From positions 1 through 64,000 of the forward strand of contig CAJTOL010000008.1 in the NCBI GenBank assembly GCA_910577645.1: 64,000 nucleotides of DNA, written 5' to 3'. The notes beneath the pieces are model-generated. The model did no database searches. It worked only from the letters and a program-made list of their open reading frames with translations, and was not told the origin of the DNA. The stretch is from an uncultured Lachnospiraceae bacterium (GTDB taxonomy: Bacteria; Bacillota; Clostridia; Lachnospirales; Lachnospiraceae). This document shows positions 51,887 to 60,208 of this stretch, piece after piece (position 1 is the first letter of the stretch; each line of letters starts with the position of its first letter). The position numbers and the translations under genes are program-made.

Positions 51887-51952
51887 TTGACTTTTTTAAA
51901 AAAGAGAGTATATTATGTAATATATTCATACATATGAATAATTGCTCATATG
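51887..51952 (+). promoter_or_regulatory. Promoter and SmtB/ArsR-type operator of the P-type ATPase gene
   Basis: TTGACT (51887-51892) and TATTAT (51911-51916) are spaced 18 bp. At 51931-51952 lies the imperfect palindrome CATATGAATAATTGCTCATATG, whose ATATGA/TCATAT arms around eight bases match the layout of ArsR/SmtB/CzrA metal-sensor operators. It covers the early transcribed region, so it would repress the ATPase gene until metal appears. No ArsR gene is in the window. Confidence 0.65.
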
Positions 51953-52047
51953 ATAACATGAAAGAAATGCCTGGTATGTTCCTTTGCCTATTGAGAAGAA
52001 ATGTATCAGCGCACCGGAAAAGTTAAAGTTAAGGAGGTCTGCAGGAA

Positions 52048-53949
52048 ATGAATAAAAAGCAGAAAAAAATGCTGTTCCGCATTATTACAGCAGCAATTTT
52101 AATGATAGGGCTGGCCTTTCTGCCGGTGGATGGCTATATCCGGTTCGCCTTGTATTTGATTCCCTATCTGATTATTGGCTATGATATTTTAAAGAAGGCC
52201 CTTTATGGAATTCGAAATCGTCAGGTGTTTGATGAAAATTTCCTGATGGCGGTTGCCACCATGGGGGCTATGGCTATTGGCCTTTTGGAAAGCGGAGATT
52301 ATGTTGAAGCCATTGCGGTTATGCTCTTTTACCAGATCGGGGAATTATTTCAGAGCTATGCTGTGGGAAAAAGCAGGAAAAACATCAGCGCCCTTATGGA
52401 TATTCGTCCCGACTACGCTAACATTGAAGAGGACGGAAAGCTAAAAAAGGTAGATCCGGATGATGTGGAAACCGGCTCTGTGATTATCGTTCAGCCTGGA
52501 GAGAAGGTTCCCATTGACGGTGTGGTAATAGAGGGAAAATCCAATTTAAATACCAGCGCCTTAACTGGTGAAAGCCTTCCCAGAGAAGTGAAAGAGGGAG
52601 ATGAAATTATCAGCGGGTGCATCAATATGACCCGGGTTCTGCGGATCCGCACTACCAAAGAATTTGAAGAATCCACTGCATCAAAAATCCTGGAGCTGGT
52701 GGAAAATTCCAGTACCAGAAAGTCGAAATCAGAGGACTTTATCACGAAATTTGCCCGGTATTATACCCCGGCAGTATGCTACAGCGCTTTAGGGTTAGCC
52801 ATCCTTCCGCCTTTGGTGCAGATGGTAATTTCAGGAGGAAATCCCCAGTGGAGCGTATGGATTTACCGGGCTCTGACTTTCCTGGTTATCAGCTGTCCCT
52901 GCGCTTTGGTTATCAGTATTCCTTTAAGCTTTTTTGCAGGTATCGGCGGAGCCAGCAGAGAGGGAATCCTGGTTAAAGGCTCCAACTATTTGGAGAGCTT
53001 ATCCCAGACAAAATATGTGGTATTTGATAAGACAGGAACCTTGACCCAGGGAGTTTTTGAGGTAAACGGAATCCATCACAACGAGCTGGAAAACCAGAAA
53101 ATTTTAGAGTATGCGGCTCTGGCGGAAAGCGCGTCTCTCCACCCTATCAGCAAAAGTATTCAGAGAGCCTACGGCAAGGAGCTGGATCGCTCCAGGGTGG
53201 AAAATATTGAGGAAATCAGCGGAAACGGAGTTACTGCCGTGGTGGACAAAATCCCGGTGGCAGCAGGAAATGATAAGCTGATGAGACAGCTTGGCATTTC
53301 CTACATTAACTGCCATTGTACCGGTACCATTGTCCACATGGCAATCGGTGGAAAATATGCCGGCCATATTGTTATTTCCGATGTGGTAAGGGAAAACTCC
53401 AAAGACGCAGTTCAGGCGCTGAAGGATGCGGGAATCCAGAAAACGGTGATGCTTACAGGAGATGCGGGGAAAGTAGCGGATCAGGTGGCGGCGGATCTGA
53501 ATATTGACCAGGTTTACAGTGAGCTGCTTCCGGCTGACAAAGTTTCTAAGGTAGAAGAACTTCTGGAAGAAAAGGACAGAAGAAACGGGGTGTCCAGAAA
53601 GGCCAAGCTGGCTTTTGTGGGGGACGGAATCAACGATGCCCCGGTATTGTCCAGGGCTGATATCGGTATTGCCATGGGGGCCCTGGGATCCGATGCCGCA
53701 ATTGAGGCCGCCGATATCGTGCTGATGGACGACGACCCCATGAAGATTACAAAAGCCATTAAAATCTCTAAAAAGTGTTTGGGGATTGTTTACCAGAATA
53801 TTATTTTTGCACTGGGAATCAAGGCAATTTGCCTGATATTGGGGGCCATGGGGATCGCCAATATGTGGCTTGCCATTTTTGCCGATGTAGGGGTGATGAT
53901 CATTGCAGTGCTCAATGCGATTCGGGCATTGTTTGTGAAGAAGCTGTAG
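52048..53949 (+). CDS. Zn2+/Cd2+/Pb2+-type P1B ATPase
   Basis: A 633-residue heavy-metal export ATPase. It lacks an N-terminal metal-binding HMA domain. Seen are the actuator TGES (here LTGESLP), the CPC ion site in SCPCALVISIPLSF (about 290-303), phosphorylation motif DKTGTLT, and the hinge GDGINDAP. Lysine in the seventh span (GIKAICLILG) and Asp in the eighth (FADVGVMIIAVLNAIR) are the marks of the P1B-2 zinc/cadmium class. ATG after AAGGAGGTC. It is preceded by an ArsR-type operator. Its last 38 bp overlap the convergent LacI-type gene. Confidence 0.93.
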   Translation: MNKKQKKMLFRIITAAILMIGLAFLPVDGYIRFALYLIPYLIIGYDILKKALYGIRNRQVFDENFLMAVATMGAMAIGLLESGDYVEAIAVMLFYQIGELFQSYAVGKSRKNISALMDIRPDYANIEEDGKLKKVDPDDVETGSVIIVQPGEKVPIDGVVIEGKSNLNTSALTGESLPREVKEGDEIISGCINMTRVLRIRTTKEFEESTASKILELVENSSTRKSKSEDFITKFARYYTPAVCYSALGLAILPPLVQMVISGGNPQWSVWIYRALTFLVISCPCALVISIPLSFFAGIGGASREGILVKGSNYLESLSQTKYVVFDKTGTLTQGVFEVNGIHHNELENQKILEYAALAESASLHPISKSIQRAYGKELDRSRVENIEEISGNGVTAVVDKIPVAAGNDKLMRQLGISYINCHCTGTIVHMAIGGKYAGHIVISDVVRENSKDAVQALKDAGIQKTVMLTGDAGKVADQVAADLNIDQVYSELLPADKVSKVEELLEEKDRRNGVSRKAKLAFVGDGINDAPVLSRADIGIAMGALGSDAAIEAADIVLMDDDPMKITKAIKISKKCLGIVYQNIIFALGIKAICLILGAMGIANMWLAIFADVGVMIIAVLNAIRALFVKKL

Positions 53950-55975
53950 CAGCGGCTGCAGCTCCTTCCTTGGAAAATTCAAACTTCAGGGCGCTTGCCA
54001 GCTTATCCGGAGCATTTTCATGCATAACCTCTTTCCAGGCAGCCAGCAGGTTGTGACGTTCCACGATGCAGGGGGAGATGCCGATATATTCGTATCCCCG
54101 CTGATTTAAAAGGGCTTTGGCTACTGCCTGCCCGGCGGCTACTCCCTGGTCGTAGGCCTTTTGGGCGCTGAGGCCCAGGACAAAATCTTCGTCGGCGATA
54201 ATCCGGGCGATCTCGTAATCCAGGTCAAAGGTCACAATTTTAATATCCAACCGTCCAAGCTCCTTTAAGGCCCGGATTACTCCCATGGCCGGGCCTTCCC
54301 AGGACACGTAAAGTCCTTTGATCTCCGGGTGGGCAGTAAGCATCTGCCTGGCTACCTCATATGCATGGGAAATCTGATAAAAAGGTTCAGACTCTACAAT
54401 GGTAATATTGGGATACTCTTCCCGAATCGTCTGCTCTGCATTCATATCCCGCAGGTGGGTTCCTAAAAATTTACTTCCGTGAATGATAAAGCCCACCACC
54501 ACATCGTTTTCTTTCTTAAAATATTCTCCCAAAAGAACGGCGCCATTGCGGCCGTTTTCCCTCTCGTTGGTAGATACCAGGGAATAATAATCTTCCCTAC
54601 GCATGCCGTCGGGCACATTGCTGATAAAAACCAGTTTAGTTTCCTTGGAAAGCTGGCGGAATTTTTGGGCAGTGGCAGCATCGTCTACCGGAATTGCCAC
54701 AATGGCATCCACCCCCTGCATCCGCAGGCTTTCTAACTGGATGGCCTGAAGGTTCGGATCAAAATGGGCATCTGTTACCGACACAATAGAGATGCCGCAT
54801 CGGGATAAAATATAGCGCAGCCCCTTTTCGTGCATAGCGGCCCACAAGGTGTTTCCGTAATGGAAGGAAACGCCTACCCGGTAGTCCTTCCCCTGAAGCT
54901 CCTTGACCTCGGCCGGGGTGAGATCCAGGTTGTCCGGAAGTACGGTAGTTTCCCCGTAAGGGCCTTTCCCTATGGTTTTGACAGACCGGCGCACCTCCAG
55001 CAGAGAAGGAATTCGTACCTCCTCTACCTGAAAATCTCCATTTATCTGTTTTAACAAAAGCCCCAAAGCCGTTTCTGCCATTTTCCGGCAGTCATGGGAA
55101 AAAGTAGTGAGAGGGGTGCGGATCAGATGACACCAGGTGTCATCGCTAAAACCGATTACCGATACCTGGCCGGGGATATCCAGGGCTAATTGCTGAAGCA
55201 TGGATAGGAGGATCTGGGTGATCCGGTTTCCGCAGGCAATGTAAGCGGTGGGACGGAAGGCCTCACAATGGTTGATAATGGCCCGCTCACAATCTTTGGT
55301 ATCATACAAATTCATTTTTACAATGTTGGTATCATCACAGTGAACGCCTGCGTCAAACATGGCGTCTAAAAACCCGGTAAGCTGTTCATTGGAGGTAGAG
55401 ATTTCCCGATCATTGATGACCAGCCCGATGTTTTTGTGACCGCTGTTAAGCAGGGTCTGGGTTCCTTTATAAATGATGGTTTTGTTGTCCGCCGCTACAC
55501 AGGAAACAGAGCGATCGGTTACCATCCGCTCCAGACAAACCATGGGAAGGCCTCTTTTTAAAAGTTTCCTTAAATGCTTGCTGTCACTGCTTACCGGCGC
55601 AATAATCAGACCGGCAATTTTCTTATCATTAACCAGATTTTCCAGAATCCGTTTTTCTGTTTCCAGATTGTCAAAGGTCAGGTAAAGGGATATGGAGTAT
55701 CCCTTTGCTTCCCCCAACTGGGCCAAAACGGTAAAGATTCTGGAAAAAAGAGAGCCGCCGATAGTGGGAATTACCATGGCAATAATAGAACCGGCCCCCA
55801 CTTTGATAACAGATTCCTGCTTCCTGGATTTTATCTGATATCCGGTGGATTCTATAGCCTGCCGGACAGTTTCGATTAACTCTGGCTTTACATACCGGGT
55901 TCCATTGATAACGTGAGAAACAGTTGCAATGGAGACGCCGGCTGATTTTGCCACATCTTTAATGGTAGTTCCCAT
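53912..55975 (-). CDS. LacI-type regulator with two tandem sugar-binding domains
   Basis: A 687-residue regulator, twice the normal length of about 335. It has a LacI helix-turn-helix (TIKDVAKSAGVSIATVSHVI, residues 3-22), a complete LacI/PBP1 sensor domain (about 60-335), and a second periplasmic-binding-protein domain (about 355-660; DYRVGVSFHYGNTLWAAMHE start, like RbsB-type receptors). The tail is Ala/Ser rich. The ATG at 55975 follows GAGGTG. An ATTTACGTAAAT palindrome lies 13 bp upstream, with two more ahead of the sugar transporter operon, so it probably controls both. The 3' end overlaps the ATPase gene by 38 bp. Confidence 0.88.
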   Translation of the reverse strand: MGTTIKDVAKSAGVSIATVSHVINGTRYVKPELIETVRQAIESTGYQIKSRKQESVIKVGAGSIIAMVIPTIGGSLFSRIFTVLAQLGEAKGYSISLYLTFDNLETEKRILENLVNDKKIAGLIIAPVSSDSKHLRKLLKRGLPMVCLERMVTDRSVSCVAADNKTIIYKGTQTLLNSGHKNIGLVINDREISTSNEQLTGFLDAMFDAGVHCDDTNIVKMNLYDTKDCERAIINHCEAFRPTAYIACGNRITQILLSMLQQLALDIPGQVSVIGFSDDTWCHLIRTPLTTFSHDCRKMAETALGLLLKQINGDFQVEEVRIPSLLEVRRSVKTIGKGPYGETTVLPDNLDLTPAEVKELQGKDYRVGVSFHYGNTLWAAMHEKGLRYILSRCGISIVSVTDAHFDPNLQAIQLESLRMQGVDAIVAIPVDDAATAQKFRQLSKETKLVFISNVPDGMRREDYYSLVSTNERENGRNGAVLLGEYFKKENDVVVGFIIHGSKFLGTHLRDMNAEQTIREEYPNITIVESEPFYQISHAYEVARQMLTAHPEIKGLYVSWEGPAMGVIRALKELGRLDIKIVTFDLDYEIARIIADEDFVLGLSAQKAYDQGVAAGQAVAKALLNQRGYEYIGISPCIVERHNLLAAWKEVMHENAPDKLASALKFEFSKEGAAAAATASSQTMPESH

Positions 55976-55987
55976 AAAACACCTCAT

Positions 55988-55999
55988 ATTTACGTAAAT
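55988..55999. promoter_or_regulatory. LacI-type operator 1 (autoregulatory)
   Basis: A perfect palindrome ATTTACGTAAAT, placed directly before the regulator start on the minus strand. Confidence 0.75.
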
Positions 56000-56146
56000 T
56001 TAATTATAATATAGCAAGTTCTTCGATTAAAGTCAAATTTTCATTTGGACTTTTTTGAAAAGAGTGGAAGAGAATTGCTAATGACAGAGAACGGTTTGGA
56101 AAGTAAAATTAAAAAGAAGCTTTTATTTTAAGAGGAAATTATTGAT

Positions 56147-56158
56147 ATTTACGTAAAT
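56147..56158. promoter_or_regulatory. LacI-type operator 2
   Basis: A perfect ATTTACGTAAAT palindrome in the middle of the divergent 356-bp gap, 104 bp from the third site, a distance that would allow looping. The rest of this gap is AT-rich and shows no gene. Confidence 0.75.
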
Positions 56159-56234
56159 AATTTCTGGTTCTTGTAATTATAGCACAAAACACACAAAAAA
56201 GCCCTGTATAAAACGCAGAAAACTAGAAAAAGTG

Positions 56235-56273
56235 TTGACTGACAGGTATTGAAATGGTATTATTTACGTAAAC
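56235..56273 (+). promoter_or_regulatory. Promoter and LacI-type operator 3 for the sugar transporter operon
   Basis: TTGACT (56235-56240) and TATTAT (56258-56263) are spaced 17 bp. The operator ATTTACGTAAAC (56262-56273) overlaps the end of the -10 box and the start site, the usual place for repression. Confidence 0.8.
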
Positions 56274-56331
56274 AAAGCGGGCTGTGACGCTTAACACGCA
56301 GCGAATCATTTAAAGAGGAGGATTTTACTTT

Positions 56332-57375
56332 ATGAAGAAAACATTTACAGCATTTATGGCACTGACCCTGACCGCATCTGCACTGGCAGGATGCAGCAAC
56401 ACAGCTACTCAGACCACCACAGCCGCATCCGCTAACACCACAGCTGCAGAAAGCGCCGCGCCGGCAGAAACAAAAGCGGCCGGTGAGGAAGAAACGCCGG
56501 CGCCGGCAGAAGGCGGTTCCTACAGCTTTGCGTTTCTTCCCAATACTCAGAACAACACCTTCCAGGCAGCTATGAATGACACGTTCAAGAAGCTGTGCCA
56601 GGAGAAGGGATATGATTATGTGTGCCTGGATCCGGATTATGACTTAAATACACAGCTGTCCCAGATGGCAGACGTTGCAAACCAGGGCTTTGACGCTGTA
56701 TTCATAATCCCGGTTGACTCTGCAGGAATCCGCCAGGGGTTAGAGCAGATCAGCGAGAAGAATATTCCCATTTTAAATGTAGATACCCCGGTAATTGACG
56801 AGGACTTAGATTTAGTAGAGACCGTTATTGCAACTGACGCCTACAACGCAGGAACCTTGGTTGGCCAGCAGATGGCAGCCGACTATCCTGACGGCGGAAA
56901 GATTGCAATCCTGGACTTCCCCTCCAATGAGTCCTGTGTAAACCGTGTAGCCGGATTTTTAGACGGGCTTGGGGATGCGAAGGATAAGTTTGAGATTGTG
57001 GCACAGCAGGACGGCGCAGCAGCTCTGGATGTTTCCATGCCCATTGCCGAGGATATCATTCAGGCAAATCCGGAATTAAACGCATTTTTCTGTATCAATG
57101 ACCCCTCTGCACTGGGAGCAGCCGCCGCTATTAAGGCATCCGGAAAAACCGGTATCGGCGTATACTCTATCGACGCTTCCCCCGACGGAAAGGCCGCTAT
57201 TTTAGACGGATCCTTTACTGCAGTGGCAGCACAGGTGCCCATTGGCATTGCTGAAACCGCTTTTGTAAAGGCAGAAGAATTGCTGGCAGGCCAGGAAATC
57301 GAAAAAGAAATCCTGCTTCCTTCCTTCTTAGTAGACAAAGAGAAGGCAGAGGCAACCCTTAACGATTGGCAGTAA
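56332..57375 (+). CDS. Sugar ABC transporter substrate-binding lipoprotein (RbsB-type)
   Basis: A 347-residue lipoprotein. The signal peptide ends in the lipobox LAGC (Cys 22 or so), followed by a Thr/Ala/Glu-rich linker to about residue 65 and a Peripla_BP_4 domain (FAFLPNTQNNTFQAAMNDTF onwards, DAVFIIPVDSAGI, NAFFCINDPSALGAAAAIKA). It is the receptor of a ribose-type importer. ATG after AGAGGAGG. A 230-bp gap with the palindrome R5 separates it from the ATPase gene, which fits higher expression of the receptor. Confidence 0.94.
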   Translation: MKKTFTAFMALTLTASALAGCSNTATQTTTAASANTTAAESAAPAETKAAGEEETPAPAEGGSYSFAFLPNTQNNTFQAAMNDTFKKLCQEKGYDYVCLDPDYDLNTQLSQMADVANQGFDAVFIIPVDSAGIRQGLEQISEKNIPILNVDTPVIDEDLDLVETVIATDAYNAGTLVGQQMAADYPDGGKIAILDFPSNESCVNRVAGFLDGLGDAKDKFEIVAQQDGAAALDVSMPIAEDIIQANPELNAFFCINDPSALGAAAAIKASGKTGIGVYSIDASPDGKAAILDGSFTAVAAQVPIGIAETAFVKAEELLAGQEIEKEILLPSFLVDKEKAEATLNDWQ

Positions 57376-57504
57376 GGAACGTAACCGTTCAGACGGCGGG
57401 AGGCTGGGGACAAATTTGGGCGCCAGGCTGGCTTGTAAGCCCTGATTTATCTTCCCTTCCGCATGGGATGGACTATTACGATATAATGGCGACATAAAAA
57501 CTGG

Positions 57505-57586
57505 GGATGCAAAATGAAACCAGACGTACTGAAAATGCGGATATCTGCGAATAGAAAGCCGTCTGGTTTCCTTTTGCATCTTTTTT
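57505..57586 (+). repeat. Intergenic palindrome family, copy R5 (partial terminator inside operon)
   Basis: GATGCAAAATGAAACCAGAC (57505-57524) pairs with GTCTGGTTTCCTTTTGCATC (57561-57580) and is followed by six T. The interior carries ATGCGGATATCTGCGAATAGAAAG minus edges, the family core. Its site between receptor and ATPase genes suggests partial termination. Confidence 0.85.
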
Positions 57587-57605
57587 CAGAAATGCAGGTG
57601 ATAGA

Positions 57606-59096
57606 GTGGAAAATATTGTATTGCAGATGAAGGATATTTCGAAAAGCTTCGGCGGCGTGCACGCGTTAAACGGGATCCATTTTGAGCTTAGAGAAGGAGA
57701 AATCCACGCTTTGCTGGGGGAAAACGGAGCCGGAAAGTCCACACTGATTAAAGTCCTGGGAGGCATTTACAAGCCGGATAAGGGTTCTGTTGCTATCAAT
57801 GGGAAGGACGTGGTAATGGACAGTGTCCAGGTGGCAAGAGATCACGGAATCGGAATTATCCATCAGGAAATCGTTTTGGTTCCCCACTTAACGGTTGCAG
57901 AAAATATCTTTTTGGGACGTGAAATTTTAGATCGCTTCGGTTTCCAGGACAGGAAAGAAATGTACCGCCAGGCTACGGAAATGCTTGGGGCATTGGGGCT
58001 GGAATTTGATGCGGGGCTGAAGGTTGCCGCCCTTACAATTGCCCAGCAGCAAATGGTGGAGATCGTAAAAGCCAGTTCTTTCCAGGTGAAAATCCTGGTT
58101 ATGGATGAACCTACGTCCTCCCTGTCTGATGAGGAAGTAGAGAAGCTTTTTGAAACCATGGAAAAGCTGAGGAGACAGAAAGTAAGTATTATCTATATTT
58201 CCCACAGAATGGAAGAACTGTTCCGGATAACGGACCGGATTACGGTTATCCGGGACGGAACTTATGTGGGAACGGTGGACACCAAGGCTACTGATACCAA
58301 CCAGCTGGTGGCCATGATGGTTGGCAGAAGCCTGCAGAATTACTATACCAGAGACTATGATACTATGAAGGAAGAAGTGGTTCTGGAAGTAAAAAACCTT
58401 ACGAAAAAGGGCGTATTCAAAGATATTAATTTTAAGGTGAGAAAGGGGGAGATCCTGGGCTTTTCCGGATTGGTGGGAGCCGGACGGAGTGAGATTATGA
58501 CCTGTGTCTTCGGCGCTGACCGATTTGATTCCGGGGAGATTTTCTTAAACGGCAGGCAGGTGCGGTTTAAAAACTGCCTTCAGGCCATTAACGCCGGGAT
58601 TGCCATGGTGACAGAGGATCGGAAAAAGACCGGACTGACCCTGATTAATTCCATTATGTTTAACACGACTTTGTCCAGTCTGCGTTATTATGCAGCAGGC
58701 CTGCTTATTTCGGACAAAAAGAAGGACGCGGTGACCAAGGAATATATCAAAAGTTTAAACATTAAAGCCCTTTCTCCGGATGTAGCCGTGGGAAGCATGT
58801 CCGGCGGCAATCAGCAGAAGGTGGTTTTGGCCAAGGCACTGGCCACAAAACCTAAGCTCCTGATTTTAGACGAGCCTACCCGGGGAGTAGATGTAGGCGC
58901 AAAGGCAGAGATTTATGCGATTATAAATGAATTGGCAAAGCAGGGGATGGCCATTGTGATGATTTCTTCTGAGCTTCCGGAGATTATCAACATGTGCGAC
59001 AACGTATGTGTGGTAAAAGAAGGCGTAAAGACAGGGGAGCTTGGGTATCAGGGCCTGACTCAGGAAAAGATTATGAAATTGGCTACAGGAGTGTAG
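57606..59096 (+). CDS. Sugar ABC transporter ATP-binding protein (RbsA-type)
   Basis: A 496-residue double-ABC ATPase. The first half has Walker A GENGAGKST (about 38-46), signature region LTIAQQQMVEI and Walker B ILVMDEPTSSL. The second half has the usual degenerate P-loop GLVGAGRSE, signature MSGGNQQKV and LLILDEPTRGVD. It powers the importer with the receptor upstream and permease downstream. The GTG at 57606 has a weak GGTGATAGA site. The 100-bp structured element lies between it and the permease gene. Confidence 0.96.
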   Translation: MENIVLQMKDISKSFGGVHALNGIHFELREGEIHALLGENGAGKSTLIKVLGGIYKPDKGSVAINGKDVVMDSVQVARDHGIGIIHQEIVLVPHLTVAENIFLGREILDRFGFQDRKEMYRQATEMLGALGLEFDAGLKVAALTIAQQQMVEIVKASSFQVKILVMDEPTSSLSDEEVEKLFETMEKLRRQKVSIIYISHRMEELFRITDRITVIRDGTYVGTVDTKATDTNQLVAMMVGRSLQNYYTRDYDTMKEEVVLEVKNLTKKGVFKDINFKVRKGEILGFSGLVGAGRSEIMTCVFGADRFDSGEIFLNGRQVRFKNCLQAINAGIAMVTEDRKKTGLTLINSIMFNTTLSSLRYYAAGLLISDKKKDAVTKEYIKSLNIKALSPDVAVGSMSGGNQQKVVLAKALATKPKLLILDEPTRGVDVGAKAEIYAIINELAKQGMAIVMISSELPEIINMCDNVCVVKEGVKTGELGYQGLTQEKIMKLATGV

Positions 59097-59114
59097 ATAA
59101 GGTCACTATTATAT

Positions 59115-59214
59115 TAGGAGGAAGGGAAATGCGGAGCATTTTGAGGATCCCTTCCGACGATATGGCAGGTGACGCTAAGCGTCGCGTGCCGATTCATTAT
59201 TATACTAGGAGGAA
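59115..59214 (+). repeat. 100-bp structured repeat element, copy 2
   Basis: Bounded by TAGGAGGAA at 59115-59123 and 59206-59214, the same length as copy 1. Stem 1 pairs GGAAGGG (59120-59126) with CCCTTCC (59149-59155), whereas copy 1 has GGAAGGC/GCCTTCC: a compensatory change. Stem 2 pairs GGCA with TGCC around a perfect GACGC-TAA-GCGTC hairpin. The right repeat is the ribosome binding site of the permease gene at 59217. Confidence 0.88.
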
Positions 59215-59216
59215 AG

Positions 59217-60206
59217 ATGAAAAACAACAGTTTTTTGAAAATGATTAAGGGAAATTCCGGAATCATTGCAGTGCTGGTCATTATTTCTGTGATTTTAAGC
59301 TTTGCATCCCCGGTATTTTTAACTGCCGATAATTTTCTGTCCGTGCTGCGGCAGGTGTCTAACAATATGTATCTGGCCTTAGGTATGACACTGGTTATTA
59401 TTTTGGGAGGCATCGACCTTTCGGTAGGCACCTGTGTTGCCATGTGCGGCACTTTAACTGCAGGCCTTATGGTCAATCAGGGGATGCCTATGGGAGCAGC
59501 CATTGCGGTGGGACTGCTTTTGGGCACCCTGGCAGGATTTTTAAACGGCCTTATTATCGCCACCTTTAAAGTTCCGGCGTTTATTGTAACTATGTCTATG
59601 ATGAATATTGCAAAGGGAATTGCTTATATTTATTCCGGCGGCCGTTCCATCCGTGTTTCCAACGAGGTGTATACCGGCATTGGAACCGGAAAGCTTTTTG
59701 GAGTTCTGCCTCTTCCGGTTGTGTACATGATTATCCTTATTGCGGTGTTTATGGTGGTTCTCAATAAGACCAAATTCGGTACTTATATCTTTGCCATAGG
59801 AGGAAACCGGGAGTCTGCAAGGCTTTCCGGCGTACCGATTAAGAAGGTGGAGATTGCAGTATTTACTATCTCCGGATTTCTGGCAGCCTTTGCGGGAATC
59901 GTTCTTTCCGCCAGAATGTATTCCGGCCAGCCTGGCGTTGGGGAAGGATATGAGCTGGATGCCATTGCCGCCTGCGTGCTGGGGGGAGTGTCCATGACCG
60001 GCGGTATCGGCGCTATTTCCGGAACCATTTTCGGCGCTCTGGTTATCGGCATTATCAGTAACGGCCTTAACTTAATCGGATTAAGCTCTTTCTGGCAGCT
60101 GGTAGTAAAGGGCCTGATTATTCTTCTGGCAGTTATTATTGATACCCAGAAAGGCAGCGACAGCGTAGTAAAGCGCATTATTAAAAATGCAAAGGAGAGA
60201 GCATAG
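59217..60206 (+). CDS. Sugar ABC transporter permease (RbsC-type)
   Basis: A 329-residue permease with about nine membrane spans. The RbsC marks LALGMTLVIILGGIDLSVGT (about 56-75), GLFNG-like GFLNGLIIATFKVPAFIVT and the cytoplasmic-loop signature AIAACVLGGVSMTGGIG are present. I chose the ATG at 59217, which follows AGGAGGAAAG from the 100-bp element. GH32 follows after 2 bp. Confidence 0.95.
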   Translation: MKNNSFLKMIKGNSGIIAVLVIISVILSFASPVFLTADNFLSVLRQVSNNMYLALGMTLVIILGGIDLSVGTCVAMCGTLTAGLMVNQGMPMGAAIAVGLLLGTLAGFLNGLIIATFKVPAFIVTMSMMNIAKGIAYIYSGGRSIRVSNEVYTGIGTGKLFGVLPLPVVYMIILIAVFMVVLNKTKFGTYIFAIGGNRESARLSGVPIKKVEIAVFTISGFLAAFAGIVLSARMYSGQPGVGEGYELDAIAACVLGGVSMTGGIGAISGTIFGALVIGIISNGLNLIGLSSFWQLVVKGLIILLAVIIDTQKGSDSVVKRIIKNAKERA

Positions 60207-60208
60207 AT

